Shown: positions 26,460 through 35,221, counted from the first letter of the stretch. The stretch: 64,000 nt of DNA from Nostoc sp. 'Peltigera membranacea cyanobiont' 210A (GCF_002246015.1 NZ_NOLJ01000001.1:1056393-1120392), one strand, 5' to 3'. The notes: generated by a model not told the origin, from the letters alone. Program-made: numbers and translations.

Positions 26460-27692
26460 GTGTTTCAAAGAATCAGATATCGTTTATTGTTGTCTTACTT
26501 AGTTGTATTTGCATCGCTACTGGGAATATTTGCGATCGCAGTCCGATTTGCTTTCACTCGTAGCCTGAATGAGCAAATCACAGATAAACTCTTAGCTATA
26601 GGGAAAGGTGCAGCTGCAAATGTAGAATTTGAAAAAGGTCGCCTAACGGTTGAAAGTGATTTTCGTCCACAAGACTTAATTGCTTATCATCAAGCTTTGC
26701 AGTGGTTTGATACTCAAGGAAATTTGATTAACCAACAAGGAAAAACTGTTTTAACTTTACCTTTTTTACCAAACAAAATAGTACAATTTCAGACTGGTAA
26801 AATTCCTATCCAAGTAGTAACTGTACCAATTATTGCTAGCGATAATGGTCAGCTAGTTGGGTATGTTAGGGTGAGTCAATCTTTAGAAGAATTTGATGAA
26901 ACCCTCCAAAAACTAGACTTGGGATTAGGTGGTGGGATTATTGTAACTTTAGTTCTGAGTAGTATTGGCGGAATTTTCCTAACTCGTCAAGCAATGCAAC
27001 CTATTGAGGAGAGTTTTGAAAGGCTCAAACAGTTTACCGCTGATGCTTCCCACGAACTACGCAGTCCGTTAATGGCGATCAAAATTAATGCTGAGTTACC
27101 GTTAGAATATCCAGAAGAAATCGGGCCAAAAGATGCAGAAAAGTTTCAGGCGATCGCTAACGCTACTAACCAGATGACTCGCCTTACTGAAGACTTACTG
27201 ATGTTAGCACGCACTGATAAAGTTTCCAATCAAAATAGGGATACTCTCAATTTAATGTCAATATTAGAGAACCTAATACAACTGTATAAACCTCAAGCTG
27301 AAGGCAAAAAAATTAACTTGAAATTTCAATTAATTGCTAATCTTCAGCTAATAGGTGATTTAGTTCAATTAACGCGACTATTTACTAATTTAATTGAAAA
27401 CGCCCTTTACTACACACCATCGGGAGGCGTAGTAGAAATTAAAACCAGTCGTGTCGGTTCCCAGCTTTATGTCAACGTGCAAGATACAGGTGTGGGAATA
27501 GCACCAGAGTATATCGACAAGGTTTTTGAGCGTTTTTGGCGAGCAGATCAGTCTCGTTCTTATTGGTCTGGTGGTTCTGGTTTAGGACTGGCGATCGCTC
27601 AAGCGATCGCCCAAAATCACGGTGGATTAATTAGTGTTATGAGTCAATTAGGAGTTGGTAGTTGTTTTACTGTGCGTTTACCAACTTCTTAA
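26460..27692 (+). CDS. Membrane sensor histidine kinase, partner of the response regulator
   Basis: 410 aa. Transmembrane helix 1 (about 10-30), a periplasmic domain (about 40-150), helix 2 (about 156-175), then HisKA with ASHELRSPL (H198) and HATPase_c (N box NLIENALYYTP, G1 DTGVGIAPE, GGSGLGLAIA). Start GTG at 26460, because ATG codons just upstream are in another frame. It should phosphorylate the regulator at 25727. Its stimulus is unknown; the neighbouring PepSY and DUF347 genes suggest envelope or metal stress. Confidence 0.92.
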   Translation: MFQRIRYRLLLSYLVVFASLLGIFAIAVRFAFTRSLNEQITDKLLAIGKGAAANVEFEKGRLTVESDFRPQDLIAYHQALQWFDTQGNLINQQGKTVLTLPFLPNKIVQFQTGKIPIQVVTVPIIASDNGQLVGYVRVSQSLEEFDETLQKLDLGLGGGIIVTLVLSSIGGIFLTRQAMQPIEESFERLKQFTADASHELRSPLMAIKINAELPLEYPEEIGPKDAEKFQAIANATNQMTRLTEDLLMLARTDKVSNQNRDTLNLMSILENLIQLYKPQAEGKKINLKFQLIANLQLIGDLVQLTRLFTNLIENALYYTPSGGVVEIKTSRVGSQLYVNVQDTGVGIAPEYIDKVFERFWRADQSRSYWSGGSGLGLAIAQAIAQNHGGLISVMSQLGVGSCFTVRLPTS

Positions 27693-27715
27693 CAATTTGA
27701 TTTTAAGTTCCCTAC

Positions 27716-28201
27716 TTATTTACCATTATCATTGGTTTCGCGATCGCCATCACTACTTTCTTTAACTTGAATACTACTCTTCGGACGAGTAGCTTCATTC
27801 TTCTCATCTTGTTGATTGGCATTTTCAGCGTAGAGAACTTTGCCATTACCAGCATCGACCTTAATATCTTGCTGACCAATTTCTACAGAATAAACTAAGT
27901 TGCCATCTTCATTTTCGAGTTTGACACTTTTTGCCTTACCTCCCACAGATGCTTCAACTGCTTGTTGTGCTTGTTGGGCTGTAATTTTAGCTAGGGGTTG
28001 CAGTTTTGCCGCTTCTTGTGCATCGTCGTTTGTTTCACCGTCACCATCACTAGCTTCAGCAACTTTAGTAACAAGATGATGCTGAGGCACAATTGCTACG
28101 AAAGATTGTGGTTGTTTTGCAGAAACAACTCTCGACAAGCCAGCAAATCCCAAAGTACCAATAAAAGCTGCTGCCAAAATAATTTTTGTTGAAGTCTTCA
28201 T
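27716..28201 (-). CDS. PepSY-domain exported protein
   Basis: 161 aa from the ATG at 28201, which follows AAGGGA and begins a clean signal peptide (MKTSTKIILAAAFIG...VVSA). A longer frame starts at 28240. The PepSY domain (KITAQQAQQAVEASVGGKAKSVKLENEDGNL split across about 85-135) is followed by VDAGNGKVLY. SDGDGETND is present near the N-terminus and SDGDRETND at the C-terminus, acidic and possibly cation-binding. It is convergent with the kinase and divergent from the DUF347 genes. PepSY proteins often accompany two-component systems. Confidence 0.85.
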   Translation of the reverse strand: MKTSTKIILAAAFIGTLGFAGLSRVVSAKQPQSFVAIVPQHHLVTKVAEASDGDGETNDDAQEAAKLQPLAKITAQQAQQAVEASVGGKAKSVKLENEDGNLVYSVEIGQQDIKVDAGNGKVLYAENANQQDEKNEATRPKSSIQVKESSDGDRETNDNGK

Positions 28202-28249
28202 ACTTGTAAAATCCCTTAAAGTCTGGGTTTGTATTTCCACAGTAGGTAA

Positions 28250-28274
28250 TAAAAGTCAAGAAATAGTCAAGATT
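28250..28274. promoter_or_regulatory. Operator-like arm A of a 25-bp perfect inverted repeat
   Basis: Contains GTCAAG-AAATA-GTCAAG, two half-sites 11 bp apart. It is the exact reverse complement of 28380-28404. It lies 49-73 bp upstream of the PepSY start codon. The layout matches a PmrA-type response-regulator box. Confidence 0.7.
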
Positions 28275-28379
28275 GGTTTTAAATTCACAAATTTAATATC
28301 AAGTGGTGAAATTAATTTTTAATGAGACATTTCAGTTATTTCTAGTGCCTATATTAGGAGAAAATTACTTGTTCAATAA

Positions 28380-28404
28380 AATCTTGACTATTTCTTGACT
28401 TTTA
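28380..28404. promoter_or_regulatory. Operator-like arm B of a 25-bp perfect inverted repeat
   Basis: Contains CTTGAC-TATTT-CTTGAC, the reverse complement of arm A. It lies 101-125 bp upstream of the first DUF347 start codon, so each divergent gene faces one copy in the same relative direction. Confidence 0.7.
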
Positions 28405-28504
28405 CTGTGTAAAGTACAATAACTCAGCAATTTCTGACAATACAGGTAACTTCAAGATGTGATGAAATTTCATTTCTATGGAAAAATCAAGAAGGAGAAA
28501 GATT

Positions 28505-29272
28505 ATGAATAAAATTTTAAACAGGGTTCCAGAGGTGACAATTTACTTTTGGATTATTAAGGTTTTGGCAACCACAGTAGGTGAAACCGCAGCAGATTTT
28601 CTGTCAGCAACCCTAAACCTTGGTTTAGGCATTACATCTTACATTATGAGCGGTGTGTTACTGATTGCGCTGTTGAATCAGTTTAAGCTTAAACGTTATG
28701 TCCCAGCAAGTTTCTGGTTTGTGGTTGTTTTGATAAGTATTGTTGGCACACTGATCACTGATAGATTAGTAGACGAGCTTGGAGTTAGTTTGGTAACAAC
28801 TACTGTAATTTTTAGTGTTTCCTTGTTGGTAGTTTTTGCGCTCTGGTATTTAAACGAAAAGACATTAGCCATGCACTCCATCAATACAGCTAAAAGAGAG
28901 CTTTTCTATTGGGTAGCTGTTTTGTTTACCTTTGCCTTGGGCACTGCAACAGGAGACCTCTTGGCAGAGTCTTTGGGACTAGGTTATGCACAATCAGCAC
29001 TAGTATTTGGTGCTTCAATTGCAATTATAACGATTAGTTATTATTACTTGTGGATGAATGCAGTTTTGGCATTCTGGTTAGCTTATATCTTAACTCGTCC
29101 ACTTGGAGCATCTATAGGTGATTTACTATCCCAATCTACTACAAATGGTGGCTTTGATTTTGGTACTGTCGGAACCAGTATGCTTTTTCTTTCTATAATC
29201 GTCAGCCTGGTTATTTACTTAAGTCTTAAGCAAAAGAAATTAGCTTTACAGCCGATTGAGCGACAAGATTAA
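28505..29272 (+). CDS. DUF347-repeat membrane protein (COG4705), copy 1
   Basis: 255 aa, about eight transmembrane helices arranged as four repeats. Each repeat has a Gly-x-x-x-Asp motif: TVGETAADFLSATLNLG, GTLITDRLVDELGV, LGTATGDLLAESLGLG and LGASIGDLLSQ with GGFDFG. This is the DUF347 family, whose function is not established. Start ATG at 28505 follows AAGGAGAAAG; an upstream ATG at 28478 is less likely. The repeated buried acidic residues suggest cation transport (inference). It is next to a tandem paralogue and a two-component system. Confidence 0.85.
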   Translation: MNKILNRVPEVTIYFWIIKVLATTVGETAADFLSATLNLGLGITSYIMSGVLLIALLNQFKLKRYVPASFWFVVVLISIVGTLITDRLVDELGVSLVTTTVIFSVSLLVVFALWYLNEKTLAMHSINTAKRELFYWVAVLFTFALGTATGDLLAESLGLGYAQSALVFGASIAIITISYYYLWMNAVLAFWLAYILTRPLGASIGDLLSQSTTNGGFDFGTVGTSMLFLSIIVSLVIYLSLKQKKLALQPIERQD

Positions 29273-29407
29273 TTAGCGATCGCCTTCTCGATCTTGGGCA
29301 TTTTTATGTTTGCGATCTGTTAATTTGGTGGTTATTGACTCTTTCCACTACGGTGAAATCGTAAGTTCCAATAAATTATAATAACCCGACAGTAAGTAGG
29401 AGCTAAA

Positions 29408-30163
29408 ATGAGTAAACTTCCACAAATCACTGCCTTCTTTTGGATCATGAAGATATGTGCCACGACTCTGGGAGAAACAGCAGGAGACCTTTTATCGATG
29501 ACGCTAAATGTGGGCTATGCGGTTAGTTCTCTTATATTGATTGCAGTGTTTTTAACTACTCTTGCAACTCAATTAATCTCGAAAAGCTATAACCCATTAC
29601 TTTATTGGACAGTCATCCTTTCAACTAGCACAGCTGGCACAACAATGTCAGATTTCATGGATCGCACTTTAGGGTTGGGCTATGCTGTGGGGACTACGAT
29701 TTTAGTTACCATTCTCTTCGCTATTTTGGCATTCTGGCGATTCAGTGTTGGATCTCTATCTGTTAACAACATCAAAACGCCTAAAGTTGAACTGCTTTAT
29801 TGGACTACAATTCTATTTTCAAATACTTTGGGTACTGCCTTGGGCGATTTCTTGGCTGATAGTTCTGGTCTTGGATTTGCAGGAGGAGCGCTGCTAATTG
29901 CTGGTTTGCTTGCCCTAGTATTAGCAGCACATTACTATACCCAAATTTCCCAAGTCATGTTGTTTTGGATTGCGTTTGTCCTAACCAGACCATTTGGTGC
30001 AACACTGGGGGATATTCTGACAAAACCACACGCAAAAGGTGGCCTCGATTTTGGTACTATCGGCTCATCTATAGTCCTTGTGTCAATACTTGGAGTTTGT
30101 ATTATATTTACAACTCTAAATCAGAAAAAACTAACAGTGGCTAGGACTTCTAATGATAAATGA
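29408..30163 (+). CDS. DUF347-repeat membrane protein (COG4705), copy 2
   Basis: 251 aa paralogue of the preceding gene, same four-repeat layout: TLGETAGDLLSMTLNVGYA, GTTMSDFMDRTLGLGYAVG, LGTALGDFLADSSGLGF and FGATLGDILTKP with GGLDFGT. It starts MSKLPQITAFFWIMKICATT, in line with copy 1. The 135-bp gap and the PAP2 gene 9 bp downstream suggest an operon. Keeping two diverged copies suggests a heteromer or different substrates. Confidence 0.85.
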   Translation: MSKLPQITAFFWIMKICATTLGETAGDLLSMTLNVGYAVSSLILIAVFLTTLATQLISKSYNPLLYWTVILSTSTAGTTMSDFMDRTLGLGYAVGTTILVTILFAILAFWRFSVGSLSVNNIKTPKVELLYWTTILFSNTLGTALGDFLADSSGLGFAGGALLIAGLLALVLAAHYYTQISQVMLFWIAFVLTRPFGATLGDILTKPHAKGGLDFGTIGSSIVLVSILGVCIIFTTLNQKKLTVARTSNDK

Positions 30164-30172
30164 GATTTAAGT

Positions 30173-30853
30173 ATGCTCCGAAAAATTTCTAGTTTCTGGT
30201 TGCGTCATATACATCCTCGTTTTGCTCCCTTAATTGCCACAATTGGTATTGTTGGACTTGCTAGTTGTCTGCTCATACTTTTTGTTTTAGCAAAATTAGC
30301 TGAAGAGGTTTTGGAGCGAGAAGCTTTTGCATTTGATACTAGTTTTTTGTTATGGCTACATCAGTTTGCCAATCCGCATTTAGATAATTTAATGCTGTTT
30401 ATTACAAATCTTGGTAATCCTAGTACAGTGGTTATAGTTGCAGGCACAACTTTCTTGTTACTTTGGTGGCAACGTTACCGAGAAGAAGCAAAAATTTTTG
30501 TATTTGTTTGCTTGGGAGGGTTAATTTTAAATACAGGGCTAAAGTTGCTTTTTTCTAAACCTCGTCCTGAACTGTGGCATCGCTTGATTTCTGAAAAATC
30601 TTTTAGTTTTCCTAGCGGTCATGCACTAGGTTCTATGGTGCTTTATGGTTTTATTGCTTACGAATTAGCAATTCATTATCCTCATTTTGCTAAAATTATT
30701 TACAGTTCGACAGTTATTTTAATTGCTGCTATTGGTATCAGCCGCTTATATTTAGGAGTCCATTGGCCCACAGACATAATTGCAGGTTATGGAGTCGGTT
30801 TTTTGTGGCTGATGATATGTATTACGATGCTGAAATTGCAAAGATTGAGGTAG
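30173..30853 (+). CDS. PAP2-family membrane phosphatase
   Basis: 226 aa, several transmembrane helices. The three acid-phosphatase motifs are present: KLLFSKPRPELW, FPSGHALGSMVL and SRLYLGVHWPTDIIAG. PAP2 enzymes act on undecaprenyl pyrophosphate, phosphatidate or lipid-A phosphates. It starts 9 bp after the DUF347 copy 2, so it is probably cotranscribed, linking the unit to the envelope. Confidence 0.93.
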   Translation: MLRKISSFWLRHIHPRFAPLIATIGIVGLASCLLILFVLAKLAEEVLEREAFAFDTSFLLWLHQFANPHLDNLMLFITNLGNPSTVVIVAGTTFLLLWWQRYREEAKIFVFVCLGGLILNTGLKLLFSKPRPELWHRLISEKSFSFPSGHALGSMVLYGFIAYELAIHYPHFAKIIYSSTVILIAAIGISRLYLGVHWPTDIIAGYGVGFLWLMICITMLKLQRLR

Positions 30854-31106
30854 GGAAACTTAGTTGATTAAATCCTATCAACCTCTAATTCCATACTTCG
30901 CAGAGAAAACATAGCAACGATAATTGTCTAATCAGATTTTTTAATCACTTGATTTTTGCCCAAGATGGTTGTAGATGAGCGCCTTTGAGGGAATGAAACA
31001 GCCCTGCTCCCTACTCCCCACTCTTCACTCTTCACTCAATTGATCCCCAAGTTACCAATCCAAGATAGGATGGACGTTGATTTACGTATTCTTTTACTTA
31101 ATGCAT

Positions 31107-31505
31107 ATGAAGCGCTATTGGTCGCGTTTGCTTGCGCTGGTTTTGGTTGTAGCTATCGGCTTAATGGGTTGTTCTGGCAGTCCAGATAGTTTGACTGGGG
31201 ATTATCGTCAAGACACCTTAGCTGTGGTCAATATTATGAGACAAGCTCTGGATCTTTCACAAGATTCACCAGATAAGGCAGCAATTCAAGCAGAAGCGCG
31301 TCAAAAAATTAATGACTTTTCAGCTCGCTACCAGCGGGTTAACTCTGTTTCTGGTCTTGGCTCGTTTACAACCATACGAACAGCCCTCAATTCCCTAGCT
31401 GGACATTACAGTTCTTACCCAAATCGTCCTGTACCCGAAAAACTCAAAAATCGTCTAGAGAAAGAGTTACAGCAGGTAGAGACGGCGTTGAAACGTGGCG
31501 GTTAG
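31107..31505 (+). CDS. psb27: Photosystem II assembly lipoprotein Psb27
   Basis: 132 aa. Lipobox GLMGC followed by SGSPDSLTGDYRQDTLAVVNIMR, a typical Psb27 four-helix lumenal protein (SSYPNRPVPEKLKNRLEKEL near the end). It binds CP43 on the lumen side during assembly and repair of photosystem II, before the oxygen-evolving cluster forms. The frame opens at a TTG (31077); I chose ATG 31107 (MKRYWSR), with ATG 31101 also possible. It is a single gene with a terminator downstream. Confidence 0.95.
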   Translation: MKRYWSRLLALVLVVAIGLMGCSGSPDSLTGDYRQDTLAVVNIMRQALDLSQDSPDKAAIQAEARQKINDFSARYQRVNSVSGLGSFTTIRTALNSLAGHYSSYPNRPVPEKLKNRLEKELQQVETALKRGG

Positions 31506-31533
31506 CTATTAACTATTGCTTACTCCATCATCA

Positions 31534-31575
31534 ATAGTCAGGTGTCAAAAGTTTTGACTCCTGACTATTTTGTTT
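31534..31575 (+). terminator. Hairpin terminator of psb27
   Basis: ATAGTCAGG (31534-31542) pairs with CCTGACTAT (31560-31568), with TCAAAA/TTTTGA inside, followed by TTTTG. Long, nearly perfect stem. Confidence 0.75.
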
Positions 31576-31577
31576 GT

Positions 31578-31675
31578 CAAGGCAGAAGGCAGTGTTTCGA
31601 CTACGCTCAACAACCAGGCAGAAGGCAGGATAGCGCAGCGTTAGCGAGTCCGCGAGCGTCGGCAGGAGGCAGAAA
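31578..31675. repeat. Dispersed repeat mosaic
   Basis: Contains GGCAGAAGGCAG units, a 34-bp segment (31588-31621) found in reverse complement at 45849-45882, and a 33-bp segment (31628-31660) found in reverse complement at 7652-7684 and in part at 45521. Confidence 0.85.
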
Positions 31676-32089
31676 CTCTTTATATCTGATGCGTAAGTCC
31701 TGCATTTTATAGCTCATTTACTTGAAAAATGCTGTAACAATAATGCAAGCCGACGCATTCACATTGAGGGTGAAGTTTTAATATCTACTTCATGCACTGG
31801 AAACCGCTATACAAAAATACGGCAACAGAAATAGACCTTTGAGAGTCTTAAAAAAATAGGTTTTCAAACCCTTAGTATTTAACTATATAATTCGATACAC
31901 GTTGCTCAGAATTATTTGAATTGGGATCGATGATTATCGCAAATTAAAGGCTTTAAGACCGAACGTCAACACGTAGCTCAGAGTTAGAGCCACTCTGTCT
32001 TTGCTCAGTTACCCTGTGGTAAGCAAGTCACAGTCGGAATTTAAATCCCTGTCTGAAACTCTTTTGAATTTGTTCATCTACTGGTAGGT
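31676..32089. other. Intergenic region with a degenerate tRNA-like stretch
   Basis: No protein gene was seen. TAGCTCAGAGTTAGAGC (31974-31990) resembles a tRNA D arm and GGAATTTAAATCCC (32036-32049) a T arm, with a TTACC-CTGT-GGTAA hairpin between, but no acceptor stem pairs. It is at best a tRNA relic. Confidence 0.35.
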
Positions 32090-33589
32090 ATGTCTAACTG
32101 TCCCTTGAAGGTTGCAAGATCGATATTATTTTGGCGGCGCTTATTCGCTGTTGTTTTTACTAGTAGTTTGTTGCTCCCCAACTTGGGAAGCGAACCAGCG
32201 AAGGCGCAAGGAACTGAGTATTGTCAGCTATCATCAGCGGCGGCACAACAAAAAGAAAGCTTACGTTTGTTAGCGCTCAAAGGCAAACAAGATGCTCAAA
32301 CGCGCTACCAAAGCATAATACAAGAACAGGCGCAGAAATTAAAGCAATGTCGCTCTCGAACTTGGCCGCAAACCCAAGCCCTTTGGTTACGCTTATATCC
32401 CTGTGACATTCAGCCAGGAATAATCGATCAGATTATGGATCGGATTGTTAATGGTGGCTATAACCAAGTTTATGTAGAAGTATTTTACGATGGGCAGGTA
32501 CTATTACCAGCAAGAGCTAATCCGACGGTTTGGCCTGCTGTGATTCGCACTCCAGGGGCAGAAAACATTGATATACTCGCCACGGCAATTAAAAAAGGTC
32601 GGCAACGTGGTTTGAAGGTCTATGCTTGGATGTTTACCACAAATTTCGGCTATACTTACGCCCAGCGCCGAGATAGAGAAAGTGCGATCGCTCGTAATGG
32701 CAAAGGTCAAACGAGTTTATATGTAGTAGATAATGGCTCTCAACTATTTATCGACCCCTACAACCCACAAGCAAAACGCGACTACTACCAATTGGTACAA
32801 GAAGTTTTGCGCCGTCGTCCAGATGGCTTGCTATTCGATTACGTGCGTTATCCCCGCCAAGCTGGAAGTGATTCCATCGCCACCAAAGTTTCAGATTTAT
32901 GGCTATTTAGTCCTGCAACCCAAGAAGCTTTATTTAAACGGGCACAGAATTACAAAGCGCTGGACTTAATTCGCCGCTTTTTAAGCAAGGGATTCGTCAC
33001 TGGTGGAGATGTCGCTGAAGTTGATAAACTTTATCCCCAGGAAGGAGAACCTCTTTGGCAAGGACGCACTCTCCCAGTAGCGCAAAAGTCAATCCTGCCT
33101 GCAACCGATAGACAACCAATTTTACAATGGGAGTTGTGGCAGCTTGCCGTTGCCCATGCTATGCAAGGAATTCTAGATTTTGTCACCATCGCTAGTTACC
33201 CAGCAAAGCAGCAAGGTGTTTCTACAGGAGTGGTGTTTTTTCCTGATGGCAACCAAACTGTAGGACAAGGGTATGATTCTCGTTTGCAACCTTGGGATCG
33301 GTTCCCCAATACATTAGAGTGGCATCCTATGGCTTATGGGAATTGCGGTAATGTTAGTTGTATCGTGTCGCAAGTGCAACGGGTTTTGAGTATGGCAAAA
33401 CCGGGTACGCAGATAATCCCGGCTTTAGCCGGTCAGTGGGGAAAATCTGTTAGTAATCGTCCATCCCTAGAAGTGCAAATGCAAGCACTCCGCCAATTTG
33501 CCCCCCAACTGAAGGGAGTTAGCCATTTTGCCTATTCTTGGCAATATCCTCAGAATGATAGCGATCGCAAATTCTGTCGAGTTAAGTAG
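32090..33589 (+). CDS. GHL10-type family 10-like glycosyl hydrolase, secreted
   Basis: 499 aa. Signal peptide to about residue 40 (EPAKAQG). A TIM-barrel of the GHL10/DUF4015 glycosidase group follows: WLRLYPCDIQPGIIDQIMDRI, VYVEVFYDGQVLLPARANP, GLKVYAWMFTTNFGY, FIDPYNPQAKRDYYQLVQE, RPDGLLFDYVRYPR and a late EWHPMAYGNC. Glu/Asp at VEVFYDG and FDYVRYP are typical catalytic or subsite positions. The likely substrate is an envelope or extracellular polysaccharide, not determinable here. Confidence 0.85.
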   Translation: MSNCPLKVARSILFWRRLFAVVFTSSLLLPNLGSEPAKAQGTEYCQLSSAAAQQKESLRLLALKGKQDAQTRYQSIIQEQAQKLKQCRSRTWPQTQALWLRLYPCDIQPGIIDQIMDRIVNGGYNQVYVEVFYDGQVLLPARANPTVWPAVIRTPGAENIDILATAIKKGRQRGLKVYAWMFTTNFGYTYAQRRDRESAIARNGKGQTSLYVVDNGSQLFIDPYNPQAKRDYYQLVQEVLRRRPDGLLFDYVRYPRQAGSDSIATKVSDLWLFSPATQEALFKRAQNYKALDLIRRFLSKGFVTGGDVAEVDKLYPQEGEPLWQGRTLPVAQKSILPATDRQPILQWELWQLAVAHAMQGILDFVTIASYPAKQQGVSTGVVFFPDGNQTVGQGYDSRLQPWDRFPNTLEWHPMAYGNCGNVSCIVSQVQRVLSMAKPGTQIIPALAGQWGKSVSNRPSLEVQMQALRQFAPQLKGVSHFAYSWQYPQNDSDRKFCRVK

Positions 33590-33608
33590 ACTGCCTACAG
33601 AATTAGTG

Positions 33609-33631
33609 GAAAGGGATTGAATTTCCCTTTC
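33609..33631 (+). terminator. Possible weak terminator hairpin
   Basis: GAAAGGGA pairs with TCCCTTTC (7-nt loop) 20 bp after the glycosidase stop. There is no clear T-run, so termination is uncertain. Confidence 0.4.
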
Positions 33632-33696
33632 AACTTATAGAATCACACACTTTACAAATTCATACCAAATATAGCGATCGCAGTCATAAATACAGC

Positions 33697-34323
33697 TTAA
33701 GTATATTGTGCAGCGAGTCGTTGGAATGCCGACGGTGCTGGACTATCTGCGAGGTGCTGGCGTATCACCTCGGCACACGCACCTGGGCTTAACAAAGAGG
33801 TATCCACTTCAAGGTCATAGATGCCAGGGATGTGGACTTCACGTTGCCATAACTGAACCGGATGTGGTATCGGGGAGTCAGATGTACTTCCCACGTTCCA
33901 CCCCGTGTTTTGTCGTCGTTCCATAACGAGCTCGATGGGGCAGTAAACACCTACGAACAAAACCGGCAATCCTTTCAAACGTCGGGCACTATCAGCCAGA
34001 ATGGCCCGCTCTATTGCGTAGGCGTCATGGTGTCCGACATCAACCACGACATTCAGACCCAAACGGCTGTGGGCAGCGATAGACTCATACATAGCGCTGT
34101 ACAGAATGGGAACAAGGGCTTCGATGTCCTGGCGTTCTCCCCCTGGTCGTAAACCGATCCCAGGCAAGTATCGTGCGGGAGTCATTTGCATAAATCTATC
34201 AACACCCAAATTCATCCACAGACCATCAAATGTCTCCTGAATCACTGCGACAATGCTCGACTTCCCCGATCGCGGGACACCATTCAGGATGATAATCTGT
34301 CCAAGCTCCTGTGTCTGCCCCAT
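33697..34323 (-). CDS. Chloramphenicol phosphotransferase-like P-loop kinase
   Basis: 208 aa. N-terminal Walker A GVPRSGKSS (15-23), then the CPT-family pattern: GLWMNLGVDRFMQMTP, VVVDVGHHDAYA and GVYCPIELVMERR. Chloramphenicol phosphotransferases phosphorylate the drug 3'-hydroxyl; many family members have unknown substrates. Start ATG 34323 follows AGGAGGAATC; an ATG 15 bp upstream lacks spacing. The gene is visibly more GC-rich than its neighbours and contains no HIP1 octamer, suggesting acquisition by transfer. Resistance function is not shown. Confidence 0.82.
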   Translation of the reverse strand: MGQTQELGQIIILNGVPRSGKSSIVAVIQETFDGLWMNLGVDRFMQMTPARYLPGIGLRPGGERQDIEALVPILYSAMYESIAAHSRLGLNVVVDVGHHDAYAIERAILADSARRLKGLPVLFVGVYCPIELVMERRQNTGWNVGSTSDSPIPHPVQLWQREVHIPGIYDLEVDTSLLSPGACAEVIRQHLADSPAPSAFQRLAAQYT

Positions 34324-34379
34324 GATTCCTCCTCGCATCCTTAATACATATAGTTAGCAGTTCCACGTTAGGGCTAAAA

Positions 34380-34600
34380 CGTTGAATAGGCAAGAATTCA
34401 GGAGTCAGAATTCAGAATTCAGAATCAAGACGTTGCGCGTAGCGTCTCTGAAAGAGAAGCCTCTCGAACGCGGGTGCATTTCCTTTTGGGAAAAGAGAAG
34501 GCTTTACGCTGCGCTATCCGCCAGTTCTACAGAATTCAGAATGAATTCTGTTCGATATCCGAAAAATGACTTTATACCAGAGTTTCCGCAGGTTCAGTTC
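34380..34600. repeat. STRR and palindromic repeat cluster
   Basis: AGAATTCAG tandem units (34396-34424) followed by a GCGTAGCGTCTCTGAAAGAG-type segment and CTGCGCTATCCGCC. It resembles repeats at 7652, 31628, 40260 and 45521. No gene. Confidence 0.75.
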
Positions 34601-34624
34601 ACGATTAAGTCCCCACTCTCCAAC

Positions 34625-35221
34625 TCAATTTAAAGCCAAGTCGTCTGGTGTATTACAGTTAAATAGCATTTCGGGTTCTGCTAATGGCAAAACTTCTACC
34701 GGATATTGCCGAAGCCACTGCTGAAACGATCGCCCGCCTTGGTTGATAAACTCTAGGAGTTGTGGCAGACAGCGACGGCGATAGAAACCACACAGAGGTT
34801 CCCAACCTTTGGGATGATAAGCTAAAGCTGCGATCGCATTATCCCCTACACTATCAAGTCTACTTGCCCAATCTTGCAACACTTCAACCCGCAATCTTGG
34901 TAAATCGCAAGCTAGCAGTAATACCCATTCTGTTTGCACTTCGGCTAGTCCTTGGGCAAAACCAACTAAAGGCCCGTGGGCTAAAGATTCTCCAGACAAA
35001 GGCACTTCTTGGATAAACTGGCAACCAGGCAAAAGCAAATCTTGATAGCGTTCTGGCCAGGGAGTTAGTACATAAACAACATCAGCACAGCTTTGAGCAA
35101 TGCTACAAACTCGCTGCAACAATGGCACTCCTTGAATGGGAATCAAAGCTTTATCTTGACCCATCCGAGAACTTTTACCGCCTGCTAATACAATTGCTGT
35201 TAATTCGCTTCTGGTCGTCAT
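34625..35221 (-). CDS. mobA: Molybdenum cofactor guanylyltransferase
   Basis: 198 aa. Nucleotidyltransferase signature LAGGKSSRMGQDK near the N-terminus, then a long loop with ACDLPRL (metal-binding Asp) and WEPLCGFYRRR, and a C-terminal NCNTPDDL. It attaches GMP to molybdopterin to make the bis-MGD/MGD cofactor used by nitrate reductase. Start ATG 35221 (MTTRSEL) fits the family; an upstream ATG at 35278 would add 19 atypical residues. Confidence 0.92.
   Translation of the reverse strand: MTTRSELTAIVLAGGKSSRMGQDKALIPIQGVPLLQRVCSIAQSCADVVYVLTPWPERYQDLLLPGCQFIQEVPLSGESLAHGPLVGFAQGLAEVQTEWVLLLACDLPRLRVEVLQDWASRLDSVGDNAIAALAYHPKGWEPLCGFYRRRCLPQLLEFINQGGRSFQQWLRQYPVEVLPLAEPEMLFNCNTPDDLALN

Noticed and set aside
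33862..34152. 96-residue plus-strand frame opposite the CPT-like gene
   Set aside because: Antisense shadow; the minus-strand gene has a Walker A motif and a strong ribosome binding site.
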